Assembly: GCF_035503745.1 (NCBI RefSeq)
Contig: NZ_DATJTC010000018.1
Coordinates: forward strand, 138,790 to 202,789
Origin: Dyella_B sp035503745
Lineage (GTDB): Bacteria > Pseudomonadota > Gammaproteobacteria > Xanthomonadales > Rhodanobacteraceae
Direction: 5' to 3'
Length of the DNA: 64,000 nucleotides
Every line of letters starts with the position of its first letter. Positions within the stretch are counted from its first letter, which is position 1. Under the pieces are notes generated by a model. That model saw nothing but the letters and a program-made list of their open reading frames with translations, ran no database searches and was not told the DNA's origin. The translations under genes and the position numbers were made by a program. Shown one piece after another: positions 18,329-27,284 of the stretch.

Positions 18329-19453
18329 ATGTCTGTTGCCGCCACGCCGGCCCGGGCACTGACCGTAGTGCAGTTGATCCCTGCGCTGCGCGCCGGAGGC
18401 GCGGAGCGCTCGGTGCTGGAAGTGGGGCAGGCGCTGGTGCAGGCCGGCCACCGTTCGGTGGTGATCTCCGCGGGCGGTCGCATGACGGCCCAGCTCCAGG
18501 CCGAAGGCAGCGAGCACATCACGTTGGACATCGGCCGCAAGTCGCTGGGTACGCTGGCGCGCCTGGGCCGTTTGCGACGAGTCCTGCGCGAACTCAACCC
18601 CGACGTGGTGCACGTGCGTTCGCGCTTGCCGGCCTGGATGGGCTGGTGGGCGCTCAAGGGCATGTCGCCCCGGCCGCATTTCATTACCACCGTGCACGGG
18701 CTCAATTCACCCGGCCGCTACAGCTCCATCATGCTGCGCGGCGAGCGCGTGGTGGTCGTGTCGCAAACGGTGCGCGACTACCTCATCAGCCACTACCGGA
18801 CCCTGGACACCGCGCGCATCCGCATCGTCCCGCGCGGGATCGATCCGGAGGCGTTTCCGTACGGCCACCGGCCCGACGAAACCTGGCAGAAGGCGTTCTT
18901 CGCGCAATACCCGAACCTGGCCGGCGCCCCGCTGCTGACCTTGCCGGGCCGGGGCACGCGCCTGAAAGGCCACCGCGACGCCATCGAACTGGTGGCCGAG
19001 CTGAAGCAGCGCGGCATTGAAACGCGCCTGCTGTTGCTGGGTGTGATCGAGCCCGGCCGCGAGGCCTACGTCAATGAGCTCAACGACCTGGTCAAAGCCC
19101 GCGGTATCGCCGCACAGGTGGTGATGACGCCGCCGCGCGATGACGTGCGCGATATCTACGCCATGTCCGCGCTGGTGCTGCAGCTGTCCAACAAGCCCGA
19201 AGCGTTCGGCCGCACCGTGGTCGAGGCGCTTTCGCTATGCCGCCCGGTGCTCGGCTACGCCCACGGCGGCGTCGGCGAGCTGCTGGCCGAACTCTATCCG
19301 GCCGGCCGCGTGCCCCCCGGCGATCGCGAGCGCCTGGTCGAGCGCGCCGCCGAGTTGCTGCGCGTCGCCCCGCCGATCTCGCCGTTGCAGCGTTACCGCC
19401 TGATCGACATGCAGCACGCCGCGCTGGCCCTGTACGAGGAAGTGGCCAGCTGA
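18329..19453 (+). CDS. glycosyltransferase family 4, LPS/polysaccharide assembly
   Basis: 374 aa from the ATG at 18329, which has GAGGG before it; an in-frame ATG at 18305 has no good site. GT-B fold: an N-terminal acceptor domain starting LTVVQLIPALRAGGAERSV, then the donor domain with IRIVPRGIDPEAF and the nucleotide-sugar E-x7-E region in NKPEAFGRTVVEALSL. It is first of a group of envelope sugar genes, so LPS core or O-antigen assembly is likely. Donor and acceptor sugars cannot be read from sequence. Confidence 0.85.
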   Translation: MSVAATPARALTVVQLIPALRAGGAERSVLEVGQALVQAGHRSVVISAGGRMTAQLQAEGSEHITLDIGRKSLGTLARLGRLRRVLRELNPDVVHVRSRLPAWMGWWALKGMSPRPHFITTVHGLNSPGRYSSIMLRGERVVVVSQTVRDYLISHYRTLDTARIRIVPRGIDPEAFPYGHRPDETWQKAFFAQYPNLAGAPLLTLPGRGTRLKGHRDAIELVAELKQRGIETRLLLLGVIEPGREAYVNELNDLVKARGIAAQVVMTPPRDDVRDIYAMSALVLQLSNKPEAFGRTVVEALSLCRPVLGYAHGGVGELLAELYPAGRVPPGDRERLVERAAELLRVAPPISPLQRYRLIDMQHAALALYEEVAS

Positions 19454-19476
19454 CCGACCGGCGGCGGTCTGTCGCC

Positions 19477-19512
19477 TACAATGCGCGGATGGCCGTTCGG
19501 GATCGCGCATGA
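19477..19512 (+). promoter_or_regulatory. -10 element and 7-codon leader ORF of waaL
   Basis: TACAAT (19477-19482) stands 6 nt before an ATG at 19489. That ATG opens a mini-ORF (M-A-V-R-D-R-A, stop at 19510-19512) whose end overlaps the waaL ATG at 19509 as ATGA. This suggests a leaderless leader peptide coupled to waaL, but the mini-ORF could be chance. Confidence 0.4.
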
Positions 19513-20777
19513 GTTCCTCCACGCTGGTGCTTAAAAACCTGCTCACATCCCCGCTGCTGCCGTTCTGGCTGGTCGTTGCCTTATTGCCGTTTGGGCGCAG
19601 CGCCGAGTTCGGTACGTTTGCGTGTTTGGTCGGCGCGGTTCTGGCGTGGCGTCGCGAGCGCACTGCGTTGTTCCAGCGTCCCGGCGCACGGCTGCTGCTG
19701 GCGTTGCTGGCCTGTTACATCGGCGCGGCGCTGCTTTCTTCGTTCATGGCCGTGGCGCCGGGCAAGAGCTGGTCCACCGTATTGGGGCTGCTGCGCTACG
19801 TGCCGCTGGGTTTGTACGCGTGCTACGCCCTACGCGGCGCGCAACGCCTGCAAGGGTTTTACGTGGCTGTCGCGGTGGTGATCGCGTTCTGGACCCTCGA
19901 TGCGTGGATGCAGATGCTCACCGGCTGGAGTTTGCGCGGGCATGCCGAACCGCAGCGCATTTCCGGCATCTTCGGCGCGGACGATCCCAAGCTGGGTCCG
20001 ACGCTGTCGGTGCTGGCCCCGCTGGCCTTGTGGGCCGCGCGTGGGCGCTGGGGTTTGCCGGGGCTGATTGGCGCCTTCCTGTTGCTGCTGGGGCCGGTGA
20101 TGCTCAGTGGCTCGCGTGGCGCGTGGATCTGCTACGGCGTGGTGGCGCTGCTGTTCGCGTGGCGCGAGGCCCGCTCGCCATGGCGCTTTGGCGCCGTCTG
20201 CGCGATCGGCGCGGCCGTGGTACTCGCTGCAGGGGGCATCGCCTGGAAAACCTCCACGCGTTTCGACACGCGCCTGCAACACACGCTAACCGCGCTGGGC
20301 GGCAGCGCGCAGGACATCAACGAAGCCACCACCGGCCGGCTCGATATCTGGCGCAACAGCGTGGCGATGATTGCCGCGCACCCGCTCACCGGCGTAGGCG
20401 TGCGCGATTTTCGCTACGCCTATCCGCATTACGCGCCGGCGAACGACCACTTCATGACCGCCGAAACCTGCGGCGACGGCGAAGGTGCCTGCCACGCGCA
20501 CCAACTCGTGCTGGAAATCCTCACCGAGACCGGTGCCATCGGTTTGCTGCTGTGGGTGGCGGGCGCCGTCGTGGCCTGGCGAGCGTGGCGACGCGCGGAC
20601 AGCGCCGATCGCGACGGCGCTTTTCCGGTGACGGTATGCCTGCTGGCCATGCTCTTTCCGCTTAACACGCATCTGGCGTTTTATTCGGCCTGGTGGGGTT
20701 TGCTGTTTGCCTGGTTGCTGGGATGGTGGTGTGCGGCGTTGTACGCGCGAACGAAGGAGCAGGGCGATGGCGCGTGA
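19509..20777 (+). CDS. O-antigen ligase (WaaL family) membrane protein
   Basis: 422 aa with about ten to twelve hydrophobic segments. The large periplasmic loop after residue 240 contains TGRLDIWRNSVAMIAAHPLTGVGVRDF, the Wzy_C/WaaL signature with its conserved arginine, and a catalytic-type histidine in HAHQLVLEILTETG. The family joins undecaprenyl-linked polysaccharide to lipid A-core, or polymerises it. The adjacent core-type glycosyltransferases favour ligase. The end overlaps the next gene by 11 bp. Confidence 0.85.
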   Translation: MSSSTLVLKNLLTSPLLPFWLVVALLPFGRSAEFGTFACLVGAVLAWRRERTALFQRPGARLLLALLACYIGAALLSSFMAVAPGKSWSTVLGLLRYVPLGLYACYALRGAQRLQGFYVAVAVVIAFWTLDAWMQMLTGWSLRGHAEPQRISGIFGADDPKLGPTLSVLAPLALWAARGRWGLPGLIGAFLLLLGPVMLSGSRGAWICYGVVALLFAWREARSPWRFGAVCAIGAAVVLAAGGIAWKTSTRFDTRLQHTLTALGGSAQDINEATTGRLDIWRNSVAMIAAHPLTGVGVRDFRYAYPHYAPANDHFMTAETCGDGEGACHAHQLVLEILTETGAIGLLLWVAGAVVAWRAWRRADSADRDGAFPVTVCLLAMLFPLNTHLAFYSAWWGLLFAWLLGWWCAALYARTKEQGDGA

Positions 20778-21528
20778 ACTGCTGTCGGTAGTGCTGATCA
20801 CCTACAACAACGGCGACACGCTCGATGCGTGCCTGCGCGAAGTGGATTGGGCCGATGAAATCATCGTGCTCGATTCCGGTTCCACCGACAACACCGTCGC
20901 CATTGCGCGCATGCATGGCGCGCGCGTGGAAACGCATCCGTTCGACGACTACGGCCCGCAAAAACAGCGTGCCTACGATCTTGCGCGCAACGACTGGATC
21001 CTCAACCTCGACGCCGACGAGATTCTCTCGCCTGGTACGCGCGCCATCATCGAGCGAGCGCTGCAGGATCCCCGCCACGCGGGCTTTCGCCTGCCGCGGC
21101 GCGAACGCATGTTCTGGACCGTGCAACACCGCTGGAGCCACCGCAACGGCCACCTGCGCCTGTTCAACCGCAAGCGCGGCGGCATGAACGACGTGGAAGT
21201 GCACGCGGCGGTGGAAGTGCGCGGCCCGGTCAAAACGCTATGGGGTGCGGACTTCGTCAACGACGGTGACGGCGACATCGCCGCCCGCGTGGAAAAAATC
21301 AACCGCTACAGCAGCGGCATGGTCGCGCACAAATTGCGCCGCGGCCAGCGTTTCACCGGCTTTCGCATGGTGATCTACCCGCCCTTGTTCTTCCTGCGCC
21401 AATACCTGCTCAAGCGTTATTTTCTCAGCGGCTGGGCCGGCTTCATCGCCAGCGTGCTCGGCGCGTTCTATGTCTTTCTCAAATACGCCAAGCTGCATGA
21501 AGCGCGCAGGATCAAAGGAAGGCCGTGA
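20767..21528 (+). CDS. glycosyltransferase family 2, WaaE/KdtX-like LPS core transferase
   Basis: 253 aa from the ATG at 20767. GT-A fold: LSVVLITYNNGDTLDACL, then WADEIIVLDSGSTDNTVAIA and the metal-binding NLDADEIL (DxD). The last 60 residues are hydrophobic (FRMVIYPPLFFLRQYLLKRY), as in the WaaE group that adds a sugar to core heptose. It overlaps waaL and is presumably in the same operon. Confidence 0.85.
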   Translation: MARELLSVVLITYNNGDTLDACLREVDWADEIIVLDSGSTDNTVAIARMHGARVETHPFDDYGPQKQRAYDLARNDWILNLDADEILSPGTRAIIERALQDPRHAGFRLPRRERMFWTVQHRWSHRNGHLRLFNRKRGGMNDVEVHAAVEVRGPVKTLWGADFVNDGDGDIAARVEKINRYSSGMVAHKLRRGQRFTGFRMVIYPPLFFLRQYLLKRYFLSGWAGFIASVLGAFYVFLKYAKLHEARRIKGRP

Positions 21529-21560
21529 TAAAAGCGCCGCCACCGGTGAACACCGAGGCT

Positions 21561-22637
21561 TCAGCCATCCCCCAAAATCCGCACGAATTCATCCGCGATC
21601 ACGCGCGTACTGAAATGCCGGTCCACGAAATCGCGCGCCGCCAAACCCATCGGCTCGCGCACGTCGGCATCGCACATGCGCAAAATCGCGTTGCGCCATG
21701 CCGGGACATTGCCGGGCGGCAGCAACATTCCCGTGACATTGGTCGATAAGGTTTCGGGAATCCCGCCGATATTGCTGCCGAGCACGGGCGCTCCGGCCGC
21801 CTGCGCCTCCACCGAGACACGCCCGAACGTCTCGGTGGCGATCGACGGAAACGCGAGCATCGAGACCGCGCTGTAGTACGGATGCACATCGTCGATCCAG
21901 CCCAGCACATGATGACGGTGCGCGAAGGAGCCGGCGTCGATGCGCTCGCCCAGCGCCTGCGAATCGGGACCGTGGCCGAGCCACATGCAATGCAGGCGCG
22001 GTTCCTGCGCCATCACGCCTTCGGCCGCTTCCAGCAGGGTGAAGATGCCCTTGCTGTGATGGATACGTCCGAAATAACCCAGCACGATCGCATCCTGCGG
22101 CATGCCTAGGTTGCGCAGAATCTCGCTGCGCTTTGCCGCATCGGGCCGGCACAACGCCATGTTCACCGGGTTGTACAGCACGCGCACCAATGCCGCCGGC
22201 ACGCCGCGATCCAGATAGGCTTGGCGCGCGTGGCTGGAAACGGCGAAGAAGCGCTGCGCGAGGCGCGGCACCAGATAGCCGGACACGCGGCCCATCGCCG
22301 GCGTGCGATGGCGGAACAGCGCCACCGGTACGCTAAGCAGACGGCTGATCAGGATCAGCGGCCAGTATTCCTTGCCGAAGTTGCCGACCAGCCAGTCCGG
22401 ACGCAGGTCGCGCGCCGCCTTGAAGGTGGCGAAATAGCCGCGCAGATCGAAGATGTTGCGAAACTGCGACTTGTACAGGCGAACGCCCGACTTGGCCAGC
22501 GCATTGGCGATCAGGCTGTCCGGATAAACCACGGCGCTGACTTGATGGCCCGCTTCGACCAGGGCCTGGGCCAGGGCCACGAAGTGCGTGGCAGCCCCAG
22601 TATTTTCTGGGTTGGTGCCGACGAAAAGAAATTTCAT
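21561..22637 (-). CDS. glycosyltransferase family 4
   Basis: 358 aa from the ATG at 22637, which overlaps the stop of the deacetylase gene as ATGA. The N-terminus MKFLFVGTNPENTGAATHFV and the donor-domain motifs VLGYFGRIHHSKGIFTLLEA and ATETFGRVSVEAQAAGAPV (E-x7-E type) show a GT-B retaining enzyme. It is convergent with the WaaE-like gene and coupled to a polysaccharide deacetylase, suggesting that both modify a surface glycan. Confidence 0.85.
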   Translation of the reverse strand: MKFLFVGTNPENTGAATHFVALAQALVEAGHQVSAVVYPDSLIANALAKSGVRLYKSQFRNIFDLRGYFATFKAARDLRPDWLVGNFGKEYWPLILISRLLSVPVALFRHRTPAMGRVSGYLVPRLAQRFFAVSSHARQAYLDRGVPAALVRVLYNPVNMALCRPDAAKRSEILRNLGMPQDAIVLGYFGRIHHSKGIFTLLEAAEGVMAQEPRLHCMWLGHGPDSQALGERIDAGSFAHRHHVLGWIDDVHPYYSAVSMLAFPSIATETFGRVSVEAQAAGAPVLGSNIGGIPETLSTNVTGMLLPPGNVPAWRNAILRMCDADVREPMGLAARDFVDRHFSTRVIADEFVRILGDG

Positions 22638-23422
22638 GCGCGGTGGCTCTCGTGACGCTCGCTGTCGTAACGCACGCTTTGGTGGCGTTTGTTTTCGTAA
22701 TTGGTGAACGCACGCATGGCGAACTGCGGCAACACGTGGTGCCGCGCCACTTGCACGCGCGGCAGGTGCCACAGGTCGGTGCCGACGAGGGCGCGCCCGC
22801 GCTGCGTGGTGGTGGCGGCGGCGTAACCGGCTGCGCGCGTGATGTCGGCGACGCGGTCGTTCATGTCGCCATAGGGGTAGCAGAACTGCGTGACGGGCGC
22901 GCCGAGCTGGTCTTCCAGGTCGCTCTTGCTGCCGGCGATCTCGTCCTTGAGCTGCGCGTCGTCGCATTGAGTCAGGTGCGGATGGCTGCGCGTATGCGCG
23001 CCGATTTCCATGCCGCCCGCATGCCAGGCGCGGATCTGCGCGGCGGTCATCAATGGCTTGCGCACGCCGAGTTTGTCCGCATCCCATTCGTTGTAGCGGC
23101 CGATGCTGCCGCTGACGACGTAGCAGGTCGCGGTGAAGCCGTAGCGTTGCAATACGGGCAGCGCGGACTGGAGGTTATCGACGTAGCCGTCATCCAGCGT
23201 CACCACCGCGATGCGGCCGCTGCGCTCGCCGCGCAGGTAAGGCATGGCATCGGACATCGACAGGCCCGTGTAGCCCATCCGCTTGAGCAGCCACATCTGC
23301 CGCGCGAATGCGCCGGGGCTTACGTACAGGCTGCGCCAGCGGCGCAGGCCGCGCGGCGCCTGGGCGATGTTGTGGTACATGAAAATCGGGCAGGCGCGAG
23401 CCTGTCCTTCGCTTGCGGTCAT
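22634..23422 (-). CDS. polysaccharide deacetylase family (NodB-like) protein
   Basis: 262 aa from the ATG at 23422 (GGAG 6 nt upstream); a GTG at 23443 is possible but lacks a site. NodB-type motifs: VVTLDDGYVDN (motif 1, metal Asp pair), GAHTRSHPHLTQ (motif 2, HxxxH) and FCYPYGDMNDRV (motif 3). The family removes N-acetyl groups from glycans or lipid-linked sugars. No signal peptide is visible, so a cytoplasmic lipid-linked intermediate is plausible. Confidence 0.87.
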   Translation of the reverse strand: MTASEGQARACPIFMYHNIAQAPRGLRRWRSLYVSPGAFARQMWLLKRMGYTGLSMSDAMPYLRGERSGRIAVVTLDDGYVDNLQSALPVLQRYGFTATCYVVSGSIGRYNEWDADKLGVRKPLMTAAQIRAWHAGGMEIGAHTRSHPHLTQCDDAQLKDEIAGSKSDLEDQLGAPVTQFCYPYGDMNDRVADITRAAGYAAATTTQRGRALVGTDLWHLPRVQVARHHVLPQFAMRAFTNYENKRHQSVRYDSERHESHRA

Positions 23423-23566
23423 GCGGCGCTCCGTATCGGCCACCTGGCAAAGCTTACGGCAAACGCCAGGGCCGGGCGGGGGTGTGGACGGCTATCGAAC
23501 ATGGAGGTGGGGAAAGAGGCCAGCCGGCTTATGTACCGGGGCTGCCTGTCGCCTGCCTGTCGGGCT

Positions 23567-24493
23567 TCAGTAAATGGGCGGTTCGCCCTCCGGACGGGTC
23601 TTGAAGCGCTTGTGCACCCACAGGTACTGCTCCGGCGCCTCGCGCACCATTTCCTCGATGCTCAGGTTGACGCGGGCGGTATCGGCTTGGGCGTCCTCGC
23701 TGGGCAGGTTTTCCAGCGGCGCGCCCAGGCGCAGCGCGTAGCCCTGGTTGCCGGGCAGGCGGCGGTGGAAGAAGGGGATGACCACCGAGTTGGACATTCG
23801 CGCCAGGTGATGGGTGGCGTTGATGGTGGCCGCGATCACGCCGAAGAACGGCACGAAGGCGTTGTCCTTGCTGCGCATGTCCTGGTCGGGCGCGTACCAC
23901 AGCGTGCCGCCGCCGCGCAGGTATTTCACCGTGCCGCGGATGTCGTCCTTGTCGAACATGGCGCGCGCGTAGCCCAGGCGCGCGCGCAGCACCGCCCATT
24001 CGAATACCGCGTTGTCCATGCGCCGGTACATGCCCGCGATGCGGATGCGCTGGGACACCAGCCGCGCGCACAGCTCCAGGTGTGAAAAGTGGCCGCCTAC
24101 CAGCAGTACGCCGCGTCCTGCGCGGTGCGCGGCTTGCAGATGCTCCAGCCCTTCAAACTGCACGGGGATGCGTGCGATCGCTCGGTCCGAGCCCATCCAG
24201 CCGAGCGCGAACTCGATCAGCATCATGCCGATGTCGCGCAAGTGCGCGTCCACCAGCCGCTTCTGGGCCGCCGCATCCAGTTCCGGGAAGCACAGCGCGA
24301 CGTTGGTGGCGGCCACCTGCCGGCGCGGCGAGGGAACGCGCTCGATGATCGCGCCCAGCGTGCGTCCGATCGCCATCAGCGCCGTGAAGGGCAGCATGGC
24401 GATCAGTTTCATGATGCCCACGCCGATCCACGCCGGCCAGAGGCGTGGAGCGAGCAGCGAGCGGGAGAAGGCGGGGTAAGGCGTACCGGGCAT
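23567..24493 (-). CDS. lipid A biosynthesis lauroyl-type acyltransferase (LpxL/HtrB family)
   Basis: 308 aa, the usual family length. A membrane anchor lies near residues 15-35. The catalytic HxxxxE-type motif is GGHFSHLELC, and YAPDQDMRSKDNAFVPFFG is the other family signature. It adds a secondary acyl chain to Kdo2-lipid A, which fits the divergent waaA. The ATG at 24493 is chosen because a -10 hexamer (TACAAT on this strand, 24501-24506) lies 7 nt upstream and overlaps the alternative ATG at 24502. LpxM/LpxP activity cannot be excluded. Confidence 0.88.
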   Translation of the reverse strand: MPGTPYPAFSRSLLAPRLWPAWIGVGIMKLIAMLPFTALMAIGRTLGAIIERVPSPRRQVAATNVALCFPELDAAAQKRLVDAHLRDIGMMLIEFALGWMGSDRAIARIPVQFEGLEHLQAAHRAGRGVLLVGGHFSHLELCARLVSQRIRIAGMYRRMDNAVFEWAVLRARLGYARAMFDKDDIRGTVKYLRGGGTLWYAPDQDMRSKDNAFVPFFGVIAATINATHHLARMSNSVVIPFFHRRLPGNQGYALRLGAPLENLPSEDAQADTARVNLSIEEMVREAPEQYLWVHKRFKTRPEGEPPIY

Positions 24494-24500
24494 CGGACGC

Positions 24501-24506
24501 ATTGTA
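24501..24506 (-). promoter_or_regulatory. -10 element of lpxL-like gene, possible leaderless start
   Basis: TACAAT on the minus strand, 7 nt before the ATG at 24493. Confidence 0.5.
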
Positions 24507-24592
24507 GCGGCGCGGCACGGCGCGGTCTGCTGCCGATGGCGGGTCTTTGCGTGGAGCCCCTTATACTGCCGCGTCACTGCCGGGAATCTGCG

Positions 24593-25858
24593 TTGCGCTA
24601 CCTCTATACGATCCTCATGTACCTGGCCACGCCGCTGATCGTGCTGCGGCTGCTGACGCGCGGCATGCGCTATGGCAATTATCACCAGCGCTGGCCCGAG
24701 CGCTTCGGCTTTTTCAAGGCGCCGGATTTGCGCGGCAGCATCTGGGTGCATGCGGTGTCGGTGGGCGAGGTCAACGCGGCCGAGCCCCTGATCAAGGCCC
24801 TGCGCGAGGATTATCCGAATGCGCCGCTGGTGGTCACCACCGTCACGCCGACCGGCTCGGCGCGCGTGCACCAGTTGTTCGGCGGCAGCGTGTTTCATGT
24901 GTACCTGCCCTACGACCTGCCGTTCTCGGTGCACCGCTTTCTCAAGCAGGTGCGGCCGCGGCTGGCGCTGATCGTGGAGACGGAGATCTGGCCGAACCTG
25001 TATTTCGGCTGCCATCGGCGCGGCATCCCATTGATGATCGTCAACGCGCGCCTCTCCGGCCGTTCGCTGCGCGGCTATGCGCCGATGCGCGCGCTGCTGC
25101 GTTCGGCGCTGCGTTGCGTGCGGCAGATTGCGGCGCAGTCGCGCACCGACGCCGCGCGCTACCGGCTGCTGGGTGCAGACCCGGCGCTGGTCACCGTCAG
25201 CGGCAATTTGAAATTCGACATGCCGGTGCCCGATGGTGCGGTGGAAGGCGGCAGCGTGTTCCGGCAGCAGTGGGGCCATTTGCGTCCGGTGTGGATTGCG
25301 GCGAGCACGCACGAAGGCGAAGAGCTGGCCGTGCTCGAGGCGCACCTGGAGGTGCTAAGGCGCGTACCCGATGCATTGCTGCTGATCGCACCGCGCCATC
25401 CGGAACGTTTTCGCGTGGTCGAGCATTCGGTGCGCAGCCTGGGTTTTTCCATGGCGATGCGCAGCGCCGATGGTATCCCGGGCGCTTCGCACCAGGTGTT
25501 TCTGATCGACACCATGGGCGAGCTGATGCCGTTTTTCGCAGCGTCCGATCTGGCCTTCGTGGGCGGCAGCCTGGTGCCGATCGGCGGCCACAACGTGCTG
25601 GAACCGGCGGCGCTGGCGCGGCCGGTGCTGGTGGGGCCGCATACCTTCAATTTCGAGGAAATCACGCTGGCGTTGATCCGCGGCGGCGGCGCCAAACGCG
25701 TACTGCAAAGCGAGGCGCTGGGCAACGAGGTGCTGGAGTTGCTGCAGGACCAGGTGCGCTGCAAGCAGATGGGACAGCAGGCGCGGGTGGTGTTCGATAG
25801 CGAGCGCGGAGCGGTGGGGCGGGTGATGAGCCTCATCGACCGCATGCTGCAGGAATGA
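24593..25858 (+). CDS. waaA: 3-deoxy-D-manno-octulosonic acid (Kdo) transferase
   Basis: 421 aa if it begins at the TTG at 24593, which gives RYLYTILMYLATPLIVLRLL, the usual WaaA membrane anchor; the first ATG is at 24617. The frame remains open far upstream, but that part is antisense to lpxL. Visible motifs: HAVSVGEVNAAEPLI (catalytic Glu region), ETEIWPNL, and FVGGSLVPIGGHNVLEPAA near the C-terminus. It transfers Kdo from CMP-Kdo to lipid IVA. It is followed by a perfect bidirectional terminator. Confidence 0.9.
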   Translation: MRYLYTILMYLATPLIVLRLLTRGMRYGNYHQRWPERFGFFKAPDLRGSIWVHAVSVGEVNAAEPLIKALREDYPNAPLVVTTVTPTGSARVHQLFGGSVFHVYLPYDLPFSVHRFLKQVRPRLALIVETEIWPNLYFGCHRRGIPLMIVNARLSGRSLRGYAPMRALLRSALRCVRQIAAQSRTDAARYRLLGADPALVTVSGNLKFDMPVPDGAVEGGSVFRQQWGHLRPVWIAASTHEGEELAVLEAHLEVLRRVPDALLLIAPRHPERFRVVEHSVRSLGFSMAMRSADGIPGASHQVFLIDTMGELMPFFAASDLAFVGGSLVPIGGHNVLEPAALARPVLVGPHTFNFEEITLALIRGGGAKRVLQSEALGNEVLELLQDQVRCKQMGQQARVVFDSERGAVGRVMSLIDRMLQE

Positions 25859-25885
25859 AAAAGGCCGGGAAATCCCGGCCTTTTT
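25858..25885. terminator. bidirectional rho-independent terminator between waaA and tolC
   Basis: Perfect 13-bp arms AAAAAGGCCGGGA / TCCCGGCCTTTTT with a two-base loop. The A-run and T-run make it functional for both convergent genes. Confidence 0.92.
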
Positions 25886-25900
25886 GCCATGCATGCCGAC

Positions 25901-27250
25901 TTACTGCAGCAGCGAGTTGACGTATTCCATGTCCTTGTAGTCGATCGTGCCGGCCGACTGGCGCAGCAGCAGGCGGTTGAGCACCAACTGGTGACGCGCG
26001 GTGGCGTAGGTGCTCTGGTCCTGGGTCAGGGTTTGGATGGCGGTGAGCACATTCAGGAAGATCTGCGTGCCGACCTGGAAGCCCGCCTTGGTGGCGTCCA
26101 GCGCTTCCTGCGCGGAATCGACCGCGGCCTTGCCCGACTTTACTTCGCTGATGCCGGCGATCACCGCGTTGTAGTCGTTGATGGTGTTCTGCACGGTCTG
26201 GCGGCGGGTCAGCTCCAGCGAATCGCGCGCTTCGTCGCGTTGGTCGATCGACTGGCGAACCTTCGACTGCGTGGCGCCGCCCGCGAAGATCGGCACCGAC
26301 AGCGTCACGCCGATGGTGTTGCCCCAGCGGCCGTTGCCCAGCGCCGCGCCGTTGCCGTTGGCGTAACTGCCGTTTTCCAGCCAGGTGCTGCTCTTGCCGT
26401 GGACCAGGCTGGCGGTGATGGTGGGCAGGTGGCCGGCGCGCGCGGCGTTGACGCTGTGTTCGGCGGCATCGACCGACAGCTGCGAGGCCAGCAGGGTCGG
26501 ATTGTTCTTGATCGCGCTGTCGACCCAGGCCTGCGAATCGGCGGGCACGGGCAGATCCAGCGGCAGGTCTTCGCGCAGCGTTTTCAGTTCGCCGACCGGC
26601 TTGCCGGTGATGACGCTGAGCGCCTGGCGATCGTTTTGCAGGGTGTTTTCCGTGCTGATCGTGGTCGCCTTGGCCGCTTCGTAATACGACTTGGCCTGGT
26701 AGACGTTGGTGATGGCGGCGATGCCGACCTTGTACTGCTGTTCGGCCTGGTCATACGTGAGGCGGTAGGCGTCTTCGTTGGCCTTGGCGAACTTGAGCTG
26801 TTCCTGGTCGTTGAGGATGGTGAAGTAGGCCGTGGTCACGCGCACGAACAGATCCTGCGCGGCGGCTTCGTAGGTCTGCTGTTGCGAGTCGGCAGTGGAA
26901 TGCGCCGCCTGCAGGTTGGCGATGTCGGCGAGGTTGAGGATGGTCTGGTCCAGCTCCACCGACATCGAGCGCGTGCGAATGTGGCCGCTGCTGCCGCCGT
27001 CGGTCAGGGACGAATCGCTGCTGCTACTACCGCTCTCCTGGGTGAGGCCAAGGCTGCCATTGATTTGCGGCAGCAGCAGCGCGCGTGCCTGCGGAACGCC
27101 TTCGTAAACGGCGCGGTTGGTTGCATCGGCCTGGGCCAGTACAGGGTCGTTTGCACGCGCCTGACGATATGCATCCAGCAAATCCTCGCCATGGCTGGGC
27201 AGGGACACTGCGGCCATAGACAGGGCAAGGGTCAGAAGCTTCAAGCGCAT
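25901..27250 (-). CDS. tolC: TolC-family outer membrane channel protein
   Basis: 449 aa. Signal peptide ending near SHGED, then DLLDAYRQARANDPVLAQADA, the standard TolC start. Two internal halves are each built of a helical hairpin and beta strands, e.g. QQTYEAAAQDLFVRVTTAYF and NTINDYNAVIAGISEV. It forms the outer-membrane exit duct of type I secretion and multidrug efflux pumps. It lies 34 bp after pcm on the same strand, an arrangement known in xanthomonads. Confidence 0.92.
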   Translation of the reverse strand: MRLKLLTLALSMAAVSLPSHGEDLLDAYRQARANDPVLAQADATNRAVYEGVPQARALLLPQINGSLGLTQESGSSSSDSSLTDGGSSGHIRTRSMSVELDQTILNLADIANLQAAHSTADSQQQTYEAAAQDLFVRVTTAYFTILNDQEQLKFAKANEDAYRLTYDQAEQQYKVGIAAITNVYQAKSYYEAAKATTISTENTLQNDRQALSVITGKPVGELKTLREDLPLDLPVPADSQAWVDSAIKNNPTLLASQLSVDAAEHSVNAARAGHLPTITASLVHGKSSTWLENGSYANGNGAALGNGRWGNTIGVTLSVPIFAGGATQSKVRQSIDQRDEARDSLELTRRQTVQNTINDYNAVIAGISEVKSGKAAVDSAQEALDATKAGFQVGTQIFLNVLTAIQTLTQDQSTYATARHQLVLNRLLLRQSAGTIDYKDMEYVNSLLQ

Positions 27251-27284
27251 GATTCGCCTCGTGGGTTTCGGGTCGGTAGCGGGG

